DNA of 64,000 nt from Carya illinoinensis. Taxonomy: Eukaryota; Streptophyta; Magnoliopsida; Fagales; Juglandaceae. The stretch is taken from positions 6,126,501 through 6,190,500 of the forward strand of contig NC_056765.1 of assembly GCF_018687715.1 (NCBI RefSeq). The letters are read 5' to 3'. Every line of letters starts with the position of its first letter. Within the stretch, counting starts at the first letter, position 1. Both the position numbers and the translations under genes were made by a program. The notes below the pieces were generated by a model. It saw only the letters and a list, made by a program, of their open reading frames with translations, had not been told where the DNA came from and ran no database searches. Of the stretch, positions 24,190 to 39,500 are shown in pieces.

Positions 24190-27100
24190 CTGTTGCTCTG
24201 TAAGCAATTATTTAACTTCTAATTTGTAAAATCAGCTAATTTAGAAATTAGTGAACATTCTGGTCATCGAAAATGGCAATTTAAGGGAAGTTCTCTTGTA
24301 CAGCATTCGATCATAAGTCTAAAAAACTTGGGTCATATGATGTTGAAATATTAAATGCAACATATGTTTTAAGTCTAAAAACCTTGGGTCATATGATGTT
24401 GAAATATTAAATGCAATATATGTTAATGAAAAATAATAATATGTAATTGGTGTTGGGGAAATCAAGACACATGTATGTGCGCACACAGTGACAACAAGAG
24501 TTTAACAACAACTGCCTACCTCCACAGAGAAAGAGCTTCACTATTAAACAATGGAACACATAAAATACAAAGGAAGAGGATCACATTCCACTACCCTTAA
24601 CTCTCTTCTTTTTTCACAGAGCTCACCCTGACTCTCTCTCTCTTTCTCTTCTTAGCTCTTCATGCTAGAGCTCTTCCTTGTTGTGCATTTCCTTCATCAG
24701 ATGGCCTTTCCTTTTATAGGAGAGATTTAAGAGGCTTGTAGCCTCCATCCTTGACAAAGGAAAGCAACCATTGTTGATAGTAGCAGCAGATGTTAAAGGA
24801 GAGGAGAGGCAGCCTGCATTCTTTGACAACCACCAACCTTGACTTTCTAGATGGTGATTGGGTGTGGACCATTCAATTCTCCCCCTCCATGCCCATCAGA
24901 GGAGAACGCTCTATAGTTAGAGGTCATCCCGGCTATGTCTTTGCATAGCTCGAGCTTCTCACTAGTAACCACATTCGTCAGCATGTCTGTTGGCTTCTCT
25001 TTCATATGGATCTTCACAAGCTTTAATAGTTGTTGTTCCATCGCTTCATGTATCCAACGATAGCAGATATCAATATGCTTGGTGCAGGCATGGTACATTG
25101 AATTCTTGCTCAAGTCTAGAGCACTTTGACTGTCACAATGTACCTTGTAGTCTTCTTGACTAACCCCTAGTTCGTGGAGAAACCACTTCATCCACAACAT
25201 CTGCCTCTGTTGTAGATAAAGCAACACACTTCTACAACTTGGACTGCCAAGAGACAACTCCTCCTGAAAAAGTGAAGAAAAGTTTTGAAGTAGATTTTCT
25301 ACCATCCATGTCTCTTGCCATATTTGAATCAATATAGCCTTCCAGAATTGGTTTAGCTCCCCTAAAACACAAGCATAACTTTGACGTACCCTTCAGGTAC
25401 CTGAGAATCCACTTCACAGCTTCCCAATGATCATTTCCTAGATTTGAAAGGAATTTGCTCACCATGCCTACAGCATGAGCAATATCTGGTCATGTACAGA
25501 CCATTACGTACATCAAGCTTCCTACAGCTGAGGAGTAAGGGATTGCTTCCATCTCTTCAATCTCTTTCTTTAAAGAGGTACATGAGCTCTTGCTTAATTT
25601 GAAGTGGTTAGCTTGTGGAGTATTGACTGGCTTGGCATCTCCCATGTTGAAACGTTTGATCACCCGTTCAACATATTTTTGTTGTGATAGCAACAATCCT
25701 TTGGCTTATCATGAACAACCCTCATGCCCAAAATCTGTTGTTCTAGGCCTAAGTCCTTCATGTCAAAGGACAGTTCCTTCTTTAGTTTGTTAATCATGGA
25801 CCTATCCTCACCAATGATTAACATATCATCAACGTAAAGAATGAGTATAACAAACCTCTCAAGTTGGCTACCAGTCCGAGTACAACTCGAATTAAGGACA
25901 TGTTCACCATCGGTAAAAAGATTTCATCAAAGTCTATTCTTTTGTTCTATAGGAACCCTTCAACAACCAATATGGCCTTGTGCTTCACAAGCCTTCCCTG
26001 TCCATCTTTCTTCAACTTGGACACCCACTCGTTTTTAAGTGGTTTCTTTCCTTCAGGAAGCTGCACCAACTCATAGGTCTAATGTTTTTGCAAAGAACTC
26101 ATTTCTTCTTACATTGCCTGCATCAATAGGCTTCTATCAGCATAAGTTTGAATTTCATGGAAGCTCTCTAGCTCCCCCTAATTAGTAAGTAGAATATAGT
26201 CTAATTTTGGATATCTCCTCGACGGAATCAATGGGTGGCCTCTTGCCAATCTTCTTGGTTGAGCTTCATCAACCAAATGAGGTTCCTCACCATCTAAGCC
26301 TTGTGGTGGTAGTCCAGCTTCTGGTGGAAAGGGTTCTTGCTGCCCCTACTCAACACCCTTAGCTTCTTCTTCTGCTTCTGGATCTTAACCCAACATATCC
26401 TCAATATTTGTGGCAACCTATAATGGTGTAGGATATGGAGTATTGGAACTAAGCTCTCTTGATTTTTGAGTAAGCTCACTTTGTCAGGAGATCCCATAAC
26501 TAGTATCCAAACTCTTCATCTCCTTATCCACTGAAGATACACATAGTTGACTTGACACGAGCTTCTGTCTCAGCTCTTTGGATATGTGTACAAAGGCTTT
26601 GCACCCAAACACTCTCAGGTAAGAGTAAGAGACATCTCTTCTAAACCACACTTGAACATGATCTGTTGATCAGGTAACAAGCAGCACGAACAACATGATG
26701 GTTTGATTCCTTTCGGCTGCATCATTATGTTGTGGGGTACGTGGGTAGAACATACACCCAGACTGTTACCTCCCAATGACTCTTCTTCCGTGGGACCACA
26801 TACATTAGAGTGTACCAGACTCAACAACTCTGATCTCCTATTCGTAGAGGAATTAAACGAGACTCAACGTTGTTTTTCCAAACAAACAACAATCACAAGG
26901 GTTCAATGCAATGCACAAGCGTATCCAACCCTTTCTCACTCATGTGTCCGAGTCTCTTATGCCACAGATTTAGTGATACCTCCGCTTCCACTGAGTTGAG
27001 GCTATTAGAACCGATCTTCACATGAGTTTTGTACAACGTACCACAAATGCGTTCTCGGGCGACAACTATGAAACCTTGTGACAACTTCCAAGTGCCTTAC

Positions 27101-30100
27101 TAAAGTAGCTGTCATAGCCCTATCGATCAAGGACTATCCCAGAAATCAAATTGAGCCGAAGGTTAGGAACGTGTCAAACATCTTTCAACAGCATGATGCA
27201 ACCAATCTTGTCGCTGCTAGAGAGTACCGCTACATCTCCCGAAAAGTGACTAGAGTTTCATCATCTTCTTTCTGACTGCTTTGACCTTGCTCTCTTAGAA
27301 ATTTGCAGCAGTTCTTCCTCACGTGGCCTTTTTTGCCACAATGGTAACACTTCAAGTTACCCTTCTGCTGGTTCGTGCTGTCGTTGGACCTTCCATGTGT
27401 CTGAGACTTCTCTTGTTTCTGCCTTCACTTCTGGCTTTTCCATTACCTTGAGGCCTATCTTTACTCTCTATAACGAGGGAAAGAGACTGATTCATGCTCG
27501 TTTCCTTCCATATGTCCTCTTCATTGAAGAGGGCATCCTTGACCATCATCATGGTAAGTTTGCCATCTGGAGTAGAGTTACTCAGGGAGACCACCAGTAT
27601 CGCTCAACTGTCTTGTAATGAGCTGAGAAGTACCAGGGCTTATTCTTCATTGCCAAGAATGAACTTGGCAGACTCAATCTGGTTAACTAGGTTTTGAAAC
27701 TCACTAGTGTGCTTGGCAACAGAGGTATCGCTCTTCAACTTAACAAGCTGTCTCATCAAGAGGGCCTTGTTTCGAGCACTCTTCGCTTGATACATAGCCT
27801 CTAGCTTCTTCTAGGGTGTATATGCATCCGTCTCTTGGGCCACGTGGTGAAAGACACTATGGTCAATCCATTATTTGATTTGATTGATAGTCTTCTTGTG
27901 CATATTTTTCCACATTTGATCTGTAACTTCATTTAGCTTCATCCCTTCATTTTCTAAGGGGTCAGACAGATCTTTACAGTTCAGGAGATCCTTCATTCGA
28001 GGTCTCCAAAGACTGTAGTTTAAGGAAGTTAGCTTTATCATGGCGCCTGATGCTGAATCCTCCATGGACTTAGATTGATTCTAAGTTCAAAATGCAAGTA
28101 CAAAATCTTCAAGGTGGAATCATGACAATCGAACAGCATGGTTGTGTCCAGAACGCCTAATTTTGTTAAGAATGAATGTTGTTTCGTAAAAATTGGCCTC
28201 AGATAGCACAAGGAAACCAAAACAGGAAATTTGGTACATGCAGCATGTGGGGCTCGTGGGGCACATAGGTGTGTGCAAGTCACGCACCTTCTACGCTGGG
28301 GCGTGTGGGCATGACTGAGGCGTGTGTATCACACGAGCCTTAAGCCTTCAGTGTGTATGGGGGCGCGTTAGCATGTGTCCTTCACTCACTAAGTCTTTGG
28401 GGGTGTGTAGGGCCTCGTGGGAGTGTGTCCCTCATGCACTCAGTTGCTAGGAGGACGGGTCTAAACTGGGTTGGACCAGTCTAGGCACATGGTGCAAGTA
28501 GGCCTCACTCACCGATCTTCTAACGGCGTGTGTGACGTCTTCTCGGCCTCTAGTTTACACTGTTGGTCTTGTTTTGTCAAGACGAACACTTTGATATATT
28601 CAAATTTTGAAACTAAGCAAATACCATAATCGAGTTTTTTTCTAAAAAAACTCCTCCCAACAACAAGGCTCGGATATCATTTGCTGGGGAGATCAAGACA
28701 CATGCACTCGCAAACTGCCTACGTCCACAAAGAAAGAGCTCTGCTATTAAATAGTAGAAAACAGAAAATATAACAAAGGATGAGAATCACATCCCACTCA
28801 ACTCAACTCTCTTGTTTTTTTTCTCAACACTCACCCTGGCTCTCTGTCTTTCTCTTCTCAGCTCTTCATGCTAGAGCTCTTCCTTGTTGTGCATTTCCTT
28901 CATCAGATGGCCTCTCCTTTTATCGGAGAGATTTGAGAGGCATGCAGCCTCCATCCTTGACAAAGGAAAGCCACCATTGTTGATAGCAGCAGCAAATGGT
29001 GAAGGAGAGGAGAGGCAGCCTGCATTCTTTGACAGCCACCAACCTTGACTTTCTAGATGGTAGTTGGACGTGGACCCTTCAATTGGCATATTCTTGTGGC
29101 GAAATTCAGTTATATTGATATGTAAATATGTTTGGTAGAGCTTTGGTTGAAATTCGAACCAAAGAAAAAGACAATACAACAAATTGGACTTTTTGCCATG
29201 GATTCTTTTTACGCCATATAGATTGGTGACAATAAGTGAGCTATTGCCACAAAAATTAGTAGTGGGAGTAAAACTAGACTTTTTTCCATGAGATTATAGT
29301 GGTGGATAAGAATTAGTGAGAACATATCTTTTGTAACGATATAATAATTTTTCTTCACGAGTTGTCTTCATGGAAGTCAAAACTGAGCCTAAAATTATGG
29401 TTGTGATGGGTATAAGCTTTTTCCCACGAGAAACTCATGTAATCGGGGCTACTGGTTCTGGCCGCAAAAAGTAAATGTAATATATTGGTCCCCGCCCCGC
29501 CCCCGCGAGAATATCCTGTTTGGGTAAAAATATAGACGTACATTAATATTGTATTTTTCGCCCCACCTACCAGCTCTGCGATTACCCCTGTCTTCCCCCT
29601 CCCACTCCCGAAGCCAATATCCCCCCGGCCCCCCCTCCCTTCGCCGCAGCCGCTGATCCGATCCCCACCTCCTCTCGGTCGCGCTACCACGAAATCTCCA
29701 ACCCCTCCCTCGCATACCCAGTGCATCTCCCCCGTTGGTAGGGTAACCCATTTCCCCACACTAACCTCTCCCCCCCGCGCAGCCCCGATTTCCCCATCAC
29801 CCTTTCGTGCAGCCCTGTTTCCACCAAGAACTATACTTCACGCGTGGATTTGCTCTAAACCAGCGCCCACCCCGACACCCATTGTTTGTAAGTTATCAAT
29901 TTCTTCCCTAACCGATGTAATTTTCCACTGAATATCCAAAGTTACTTGTCCCATAGATGTTGTTGCATTTTAGGCGTATTATAAATCAGATTATACGCAC
30001 TTTGTGGTAGTAATTTATTTCATGTAATTCTGCTCCATGGATTTTGCCCCGTGTTTTTTTCCCCTGATAATGTGCTGCGTAGTTTGGGTGATGATTACTC

Positions 30101-30490
30101 TAGCATGCCTGATTTTCATTATTCCCTGCATGGATTTTGCCATGGATTTCAATCTATTCTTTTACTGGTTTTGATTGTCCTTCATTCGTGTTTTTGAACC
30201 TTTTTGTAGTAGCTTTGACTGAACTATACTGTCATGGATTCCCGACTAGTACCACTGGTTGTCATCTCTTGCTAGAGTAAGTGATTTTCACAAGAGCAAG
30301 CTTTTGAATACAACAGAGCATATAATGAATTATATTTGGTTTTCTGTCTATATGGTTAATGATAGCTTTAGGATATTCTACTACCGGTCCACTACCCTTC
30401 CAAATTAATTTGACACCTTTTCTTCCTATCTTCTGTCTTCTTTGAGATCCCTCAAGGAAACACCAGCCCAGACCCCTCTTTCTCTTGTCT

Positions 30491-30554
<64 letters not shown>

Positions 30555-33500
30555 GCTTGCCCCCAAGACCCATAATAGTGGGTCCCCAACACACTATTTT
30601 TGAATAACAGTGAGGTCACCGAGTCCTACCAGGCTTATGACTCCTTGTTAAATAATTTCCCAAATATCATATAAGGGAACTGATTTCTAATATTTGTATT
30701 TCATAGAGAATTATTTAAGGCATATATTATGTATTCGCTAATTGGGGGCTCCAACTCCTAGTAGGTATGATCGAAACAATGCTTACACAAGGGTCGAGAT
30801 CAATTGTAAGATCCAGCCCCTTCAAACTCATCCAGCCCCAATTTATTGCCACTTAATTCATCCCCTAACTCTAGGATACATATTAAGTCAGTCTTAAATG
30901 CATGAATGAGGTTTTTATATTGTTTTATAGCCATTCTCATTCACCATAAAACTGTATGCTCTTGGGGTCCCCACCAATCTTGCAATATTGGTGGAAACAA
31001 GAGCTATTGAGGATATAGTAATAGTTTGTTCTCATATTCTTCTATATAGAGGGAAGCCCACTTGCCTTCCATCCACTATTAGTTTGATGCCAAAACCAAT
31101 GTCAACTAGTTGCGTAACCCCTCCTAATGGTATAATCCTTTAGTCACCAACACACTAACTAGATCAACAGTCAACAATATTGTACTGATGTATATTGTAT
31201 ATATGTTATATAAAAACATGTTAGTAAGTGATAATTGAGCATATAACTCCAGTATATACAGTTTCAGTTGTTTGTACAAAAAGTATTCTTAACAACTTAT
31301 ATTTGGGATAGAATAGATATTCAAATTCAGTATTGAAACTTGTGGATTCAATGTAATTGAAGTTAAATATGGATATTAGAAACTTGCATGTTTAGATACT
31401 GAAACTGTAGATCTGCATCCCCACTGCAGCTGAGAGGCACTACCAGTGGACCAAAAAATTCCTGGTATATAATTTTTGCCATATTTGCTAACTACTACAA
31501 TCAGTTTTGAATACTTGATTGACTTGAGAGTATTCAAAACCATATTCTGGACATAAGCCAATGGGGAAGGTGGCATAATGCCATGAATTACGTATAAAAA
31601 AAAAAGAAAACTAAATTGGGTACAATTCCTTTGTATTTGTTCTCGACCCATCAATCCCAACATTGCTTGAATTTTGAATTATGCGTGCCCTTTCAATCTG
31701 CCCTGTTTTTAAAGACTAAAACTCAGTAATTCTTTCATTTTATTTGCATTTGTTGATCACCTTTTTAACTGGGTATCATAGACTCTTTTTGAATTCAACA
31801 AAACACATAAATTTATCCTGAAGTAGATAGCATTAGATTCGATCATTCATCCATTCATCATCTTTGAATACATACGTCAGGACACATGATTGAGTACCAC
31901 TTAATCATGTACTGACTTGTATTTTGCATCAATTTCTCAGACAGGCAATGGAATTTATCGTCAAATCCAAATTTGAAGATAATGGTTTGTTAAGCTTTGA
32001 ATAAACCCACTACGAACAAGTGTAGGATATTTTTGCAGCTGAATAACAGGGGATATTAGATGCTTTTAACTTTGTGGACTCTCATGATATTTTGTTGGAC
32101 ACCACCCTACTTGCAATTTTGATTAAAAGTCCTTTGTATACATGAGTAATTAATTATAATTGTGGCTGTAACATTCTATAAGTAGGTATAACTTCTCCCA
32201 TTTAGCCTCAACGCCCAAATGTTTATCCCAAAAACCAACAACAATACTTTAGAAATCTTATAAGACGCTGTCTGCGGATCTATTACATCAAAAGGTATGT
32301 TAAGGTCCCTTAGAAAAAATCCCACATATGGTAACTATATGATCAGTCCCAAAACCTGGACTGATTTTAACTCAAATATATAATTTGATCCCGAGTTGTG
32401 CTTACCCCCTCCTAATAGTTTAAATCTTTAGCATCCAAACTTACTCCCTAGAAATGAATAGTCTACAATATTTAATTGGTGTAGCCCTTAATTTTTTTAA
32501 ATTAATGTATTCAACTCTGAAAAAGATTTGCTTATATAGAATGCCCTTATGTCCTTATCCTTGCCTCCTCTGAATATCACCTTTATGAGCAACTGTTGTT
32601 GATTTTTGTTGAACCATGGATAACCTACTACTTACCATATGTAATCTTCTCCATGGTGAGTACATATAGACCTTCATTTCCCTTTGGCATACTACATCTA
32701 AGATTCCAATAGAATTTGACTATTGGACGCATAAACATTACTCACGTTTGTGGAGAAGAATCTGTTTGTAGGTTACAAGTATATGATTTGATATACTTTA
32801 GCTTATCCTTGGAATTGACTACCCATTAATGAGATATCACTTAGTTATCTCATGATTATAAGAATTTCCACCTTACAACTGGTTTACAGCAGTGTGCGAG
32901 TTATTTAATGTAGAATTACAACTTGGTATTCCAGTTTTCTAAGCTCATAATGCTATGATAGAAGACTAATATCATTTAATTTTCTATTCGAAGGTCATTA
33001 TGTCCATGTGCCAAAGCTGTCCTAATTAGCCTTTTGCTGCTAATTCACCCAGATACATAAGATGGATAAGTCTTGGGTGCATATTGAAGATAGATTGCAT
33101 TCCACTGAGTATGATCAAGGTGTTCGACAATTCTTAGCCATGGCGCAAGCACATTCATCAACACCCAATCAGATTAGGTGTCCATGTAAGAGATGCCGGA
33201 ATAGAGCTTTCCACTCTATTCGTATCGTGGAAGATCATTTGTTTTTAAGAGGGATTGATCCAACCTATACAATATGGATTTTTCATGGAGAAGAGGATCC
33301 GATCCTAAATTCTACATTCTCTGAAGATGTAGATGATGATGCATCTCCTTCCAATCACTACATGGATGATGTCGATGAGATGTTAGATGACATTCGGCAT
33401 GGGTCGTTCATGGATAATCCTTTAAGAATGATGGAAATGCCCACAACTTTGATGCCGGGTCCACCTCTGATGCTCCAACCAACTATAATTTCGAGGAGTT

Positions 33501-36500
33501 GGTTGCCGACGCCCAAAGGCCACTTTATCCTGGATGTAAGAAGTCCTCGAAGCTATCATTCATCGTCAAGTTGCTTCACATCAAGAGCATAGGTGGTTGG
33601 ACCGTGAAGTCCTTTGACATGGTACTCAAGCTTCTGCATGCTGCATTTCCCGACGCTCTTTTCCCAGATTCATATAACGATGCTCGTCGCTTAGAGCGTG
33701 GCTTGGGCTTCAGTTATGACAAGATACATGTGTGCCCAAATGACTGTCTTGTTTTGGAAGGAAAATGCATCGTACAATCCATGCCCTAAATGTTCGGCAT
33801 CTAGGTGGGTTGTAAGCACAAGTGAGCAACGAATGGTACCACAAAAGGTTCTTCGATACTTTCCACTGAAGCCGCGCTTGCAGAGGCTATTTATGTCAAC
33901 AAAGACTGCCCGAGCCATGAGATGGCATGTCGATGCACGTGTTGACGATCCATCATGCATGCGACATCCAGCAGATTCAAAGGCATGGAAAGACTTTGAT
34001 AACAAACATCTTGCCTTTTCCCAAGACCCTCGCAATGTTTGACTCGGTTTGGCGAGTGATGGGTTTAACCCATTCAATAACATGAGTAAGCCGTACAGTA
34101 TATGGCCAGTACTACTTGTGCCTTACAACTTGCTCCCTTGGTCATGTATGAAAGATCCATACACCATCTTGTCGTTACTAATCCCTGGCCCTAAGTCACC
34201 AGGAAATGATATTGATGTGTTCTTGCGTCCTCTTGTTGATGAGTTGAAGGAACTATGGGAAGAGGGTATTCGGACGTTTGATGCGTACAGTGGGGAAATG
34301 TTTAGCTTACATGCAGCACTACTTTGGACTATCAATGACTTCCCCGCATACGCCAATCTTTCTGGGTGGAGCACAAAGGGCAAGATGGCTTGTCCTTCAT
34401 GTAGAGAAGGCACAAATTCACAGTGGTTGGTATATGGGCAAAAGCATTGCTATATGGGCCATCGACGGTGGTTGCCACCTGATCATAGTTGGAGACGGAA
34501 AAAAAAATTCTTTCAATGGGTGCGAAGAGCATGGACTCCAACCATCAAGGGTCGAGGGAGAGGATTTGATAGAACAATTATGTGAGGTCTCCAACCATAT
34601 CCAGTTTGGTAAAGCTAGTTCGAAGCGGAAGCGAACGCCCAATCAACTAAATTGGACCAAAAAATCTATCTTCTTTGAGCTTCAATATTGGTTAGACTTG
34701 GCCTTGAGACATAACCTTGATGTCATGCATATTGAGAAAAACATTTGCGATAGCGTTTTGGGAACATTGCTGAATATTGATGGAAAAACTAAGGACTCTC
34801 CCAATGCCCGCAGGGATATGGAAAATCTTGGAATAAGGAAGGAATTGCATTTACAACATGCTGGGGACCGAGTAAGTATGAGTCTTGGTTGCTACATGTT
34901 AAATTCCTACGAACGAAGGGTTTTCTGTGATTGGGTGTCAAAAGTGAAATTTCCTGATGGATTTGCATCGAACATCGCCCGTTGTGTGAACGCTAGTGAT
35001 GGAAAGATCAGTGGAATGAAAAGCCATGACTGCCATGTCTTCTTGCAATCACTCTTGCCGGTTGTCATTGGTGGGTTTTTACGGTCTGATGTACGTCAAG
35101 CCTTAATAGATTTGAGCTCGTTTTTCAAAGAATTGTGTTCTTGAACTTTGAACTTATCAGTGTTGACATCTCTTCAGGCTAATATTCCCATCATTCTCTG
35201 CAAATTAGAAATGATATTCCCTCCAGCCTTTTTTGATATCATGGTGCACCTTGCCATTCACTTGCCAGATGAGGCATTTCTGGCAGGACCTGTGCAATAC
35301 AGGTGGATGTACCATTTCGAAAGGTATCTCTGGAAGTTCAAGAGGTACGTTCGCAATAGAGCTCGGCCAGAGGGCTCAATTGCTGAGGCATATGTGCATA
35401 TCGAGTGCCTGACATTTTGCTTAATGTACCTCCATAATATTGAAACTAAATACAATCGCGAGGAACGAAACATTGATGTTCGTAATGGCTCAACTGATAA
35501 CGGAAATGAGCAAAGTTTATTTGTGTTCTCACAAAAGCTTAGACCTTTGGGAACAGCAAGATCCCACAAATTATCAGACACACTATTGGTCAATGCCCGA
35601 TGGTATATACTTAATAATTGCTCGGAGATTGAGCAATACATTGAGGAAGTCAATCATCTATTACTTAAATACAAAACAATTATCTTACAACTATATCACT
35701 TATCTCATTCATGGTGAATGATCGTGTCACATATATGTACAGGGAGCACTATAAGAAGATCCAAGAAGAGCACGCTCAGAATATCGACCAAACGCACCAG
35801 AATCAATTCCCATCTTGGTTCAGATCACGAGTAAGATGATCAACCGTCTGCACTGCTGTACCTACTTCAATTCTCATTAAACACCTTTTGACTAATTCAG
35901 CGTATATATTCATATGTCTGGTAGATTCGAGAGCTTCGTTCAGTTAAGCCGGATGCGGTAACAGATGAGATATATGCCTTAGCATGTGGTCCAGATCCAT
36001 GGGTCGCATCTTATGCCAGATGCATAATGAATGGTGTTCGCTTTCATACGAAAGAGAGGGAAAGGTATCGCCGCAGCCAAAACAGTGGGGTGGTCGTGCA
36101 TGGCGAGCATCAGGGATCCCATGTTGACTTCTACGGTGTGTTACATGATATTTTGGAATTGCGCTACATGGGTTGGCGTTCGGTATATCTCTTTGAGTGC
36201 GCTTGGTATGACATTGGCGACCCGAGAAGGGGGATACGTGTTAGGGACAAAATGACCGTAGTCAATACTGCTAGGACATGGTATAAAGATCAACCTTTCG
36301 TCCTTGCCGACCAAGCAAATCAAGTCTTTTATCTCAATGATCCGATATTGGGGGGAAGTTGGCAGGTAGTCCAAAAATTGTCAAGTAGGAATGTTTACAA
36401 CATTCCTGCAATAACAACTGTTGATGATGGGATTGACGATGATGATGCATCAGATGGTGACTCCAATGATGATGGTGACAACAACATTAACAATTATCCC

Positions 36501-39500
36501 CCTATTCTCCAGAGTGGGTCAGCCATGGCCGAGCCATTAAATCGAGACGATGTAGACCATTTGCCTGTTGATCCAACTTCCATATTCCATGGAGAACCAA
36601 TACCAGAAGTTGATGATGATGTATTCATTGATGATGAACTACATGACGATGACTTGAGACTGGATGATGTAGGTGTCGATGGTAACTCTGACAGCGAGGC
36701 CGAGTATGAGCTGAATGAGGAGGAGGGAGAAGAGTTTTAATTCCAGCCCCAGCTTGTTTTTGTGCATTCCAAGTTTTCCGATGGACTTCATCGGTGTAGT
36801 TATTGAAATCACTATATGTAACTTAATATTATTCAGACTCGTAAAACAAGCTACGCCTCCTTATGTGTGATGACAATTTGGGATGCTTTTCCATTCATTC
36901 AAGCATATATTTAGTAGCTTTTAGAGTCATAAAGTATACTCATTCAACAACCCCAGATTTTCTTTAGATAGCATTATGTGGAAGTCATTAACTCCACATA
37001 ACAACAAAATATTAGAGTCATTAGTTCACCTCTGAAAATCTGAAGAAGACTACTGGTTAGAGTTTCTTAAAACAATCTCAGGGATTAGGATTTAGGTATG
37101 TACAAACTGGCCACACAAGTTTCATGAGCAATAATTTAGTTTTTATAAAAATTACCAACCATGTGGAACCTCCAAGGGTGTTGCATATAAAGGTTGAGTA
37201 ATTTCTTACAACTGCTAGCTTTTTTGTAATAATTTATAACTTGGTTTAGAAGTCTACAGCTGGTACAAAATTTGTTTATAATGTTGCTCATTTCTGAAAA
37301 ATTCCTGTCTTTGTGTACACATTTCAGAAAATCTGTACACAAAGTGTTCTACAAACCCCTACAAGGGGCGTGTAATAGCATGTAAAACATTGTGGCTCGA
37401 CTACTCTGGCCATGATGGAAAACTCTCCATTTTACAGTATTGGAGGATCAGCATATAACTGGTTGAGACGAGCAATATGCTGGTCAATTGGTTACTTAGT
37501 GATGTATTCAGTAGGAATACAGTGAGTTGGTTGCCTCTTCTATAGCTTGCAACAACCCTGGATTACATGTTCTGGTTTTCACTTGTGCAGGATTAGGATC
37601 ACTACTGTAAACCCAGAGTTATAAAAATTCGTGATAATGAACCTGTCGGTTCAAGAATGGAGGAGCTGCCAACTGAATTATTGCTGGGGATGAAGAAAAG
37701 CTTAGTCCCTGGTTCTTCAATAATCAGGATAGTATCCATTTTTCTCTCTTCTCTCTCTCTTTCACTCTGGCATTTCTATTAATCAGGTGTATATTTCCTT
37801 TTTGTTCAGGAACAAGTTGGGGCATGGTTTAGCCATCCAAGAAGTTTTCCCAATATAATAATGGGAAAGTTTGGTGGTGGTGTTGGGATGGTTCTGAAAG
37901 AGTGGAGAAAGATCAGCCTATGACAATACCCATGTGGGAGTAGTGTCAAAATCGAAAATTTGATGCAAGAATATGAATACAAGCCCCTGCTTCCAGGAAA
38001 TTAAAGTGCCGATAGACCCACAAATTATCTCATTCATATTGGAACCAACATGATAAAGATATGTTGACTGAATTTTGGCACATAATTCAGTAACAAAAAG
38101 AACTTAACAGAAACAGTTTATCGTGTGACTTGATATCACAGTTTGCACTTTTAAAAATAAGCAAATATTCACATTCAATTAAACATGTTTGCACCCAGTT
38201 GATATGTAACAAAAGGGAGTATTCAACTGTGGTGTATAATTATGAGCCTGAGATTCAAAACTGGGTGCCCACAGAGGCTATTATAACTGTTGAGTAAATT
38301 TGAGTGGAATAGATATGGTATTCAAAAATAGCATTGTTTAATATTGATGGTATTATTGTTGACATAATTTCCCTAAGTGCAACTGATGTTGTCGGTTCAA
38401 GGATTCAAAACAGGAACAATTTGGTAAGTTATTCCTGAAATAATGTTGGCCCTGAGTAGGATGTATATTTTGTGCATATAAAATATAACAAAACTTTACT
38501 AATTGGAGTATTTAATTGACATTGCAGTGTAAGGGTAAGATCAGGACCCAAAAAACTGGTAATATGTAAGGGGCGGGAGAAGAAGTACAAGGGCGGGATA
38601 GTCAATTTTCAGATGGGAAAAGGCGTCATTTGTTTGAGGGTGAGGATCTGCCTGACAAGCTGCCAAAGTAAGATATTTGGGGACAGCTGGCGCACAATCC
38701 TACTTCAGAACATAGTCTTATTTACAGTTCTGAGTTGCATCATATCTACTTCAGTTACGCACTACACACTTTGAACTCCAAGAATATCCAGAGTTTACAA
38801 GCTACTGTGGCCTTCCCTGCAACTCAAGGGAATCCAGCTCTACCATCAGGTTTGGTGAAGAATGATTTGCAAGCACCTGCTTCTTCTCTTTCTACTTCAG
38901 TTTTCATTTTCTTTGCACATCTACTTCATGGTATATACTTTCAGAAAATCAGTTTCTCGATCAAGGTGTCCAAGCATTTAGCTTCATAGCCATCCTGGAC
39001 CTTATTGTGCCTTACTAATGTAAAAGTGGATATCCTATTACACAAGCTTCTACTTTATTCCATGGTTTGTAATTTTTGACATAATTTGATGCACCAGTTT
39101 AGGTGACTTAACAACTTTGATGTTGGTTACAGTTTGCCACCTGATCATTTCTTCTACCTAGGATATCATGAGAATAGCAGTTTAAGTCAAGAATCAATCT
39201 TGCATAATGGCTGACTTCTGTCCAAGCATTTGCTGGAGTTCACTTTTAGTATAGACTCTTTTGACTATACTACACCTCCAGCTTACTTATCTATCACCTC
39301 TGTCTGAGGCTTTCCTGATGGAACTACTTCTATTTGCAAACATGCTGGATTTTGGAAACATGTTGCAATAATGGAGAATGCATAATCTTTATCCTGCATT
39401 TTGAGTTGCAGAGGTATACTGCAATGAGTTGCATTAGGAAGGTGTGGTATCACAAGTCTGTGCTTTCATCTAAATGCATAATATATTGTCTTAACCACAA

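Larger units (their letters stand above)
24446..29086 (-). mobile_element. Ty1/copia retrotransposon with two LTRs and TSD ATTGG
   Basis: A 4,631-bp element (24,451-29,081) lies between perfect 5-bp duplications ATTGG (24,446-24,450 and 29,082-29,086). Both LTRs have TG...CA ends. On the minus strand a primer-binding sequence similar to the tRNA-iMet 3' end lies next to the right (5') LTR (28,667-28,679), and a purine tract AGGGGGAGAAT lies next to the left (3') LTR. The internal 3.8 kb is shorter than usual for copia and its reading frames are broken, so it is a dead copy. It lies antisense to nothing: element and host gene share the minus strand. Confidence 0.9.

Noticed and set aside
28250..28560. 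Repeated GTGTGTGGGGC-like words in the copia leader as a separate minisatellite
   Set aside because: They are irregular and lie in the untranslated leader of the copia element, so I do not call a separate repeat.
29355..29759. Gly/Arg-rich minus-strand frames
   Set aside because: They arise from the C-rich island in the CACTA left arm; two overlapping frames are open at once, which reflects composition rather than coding.
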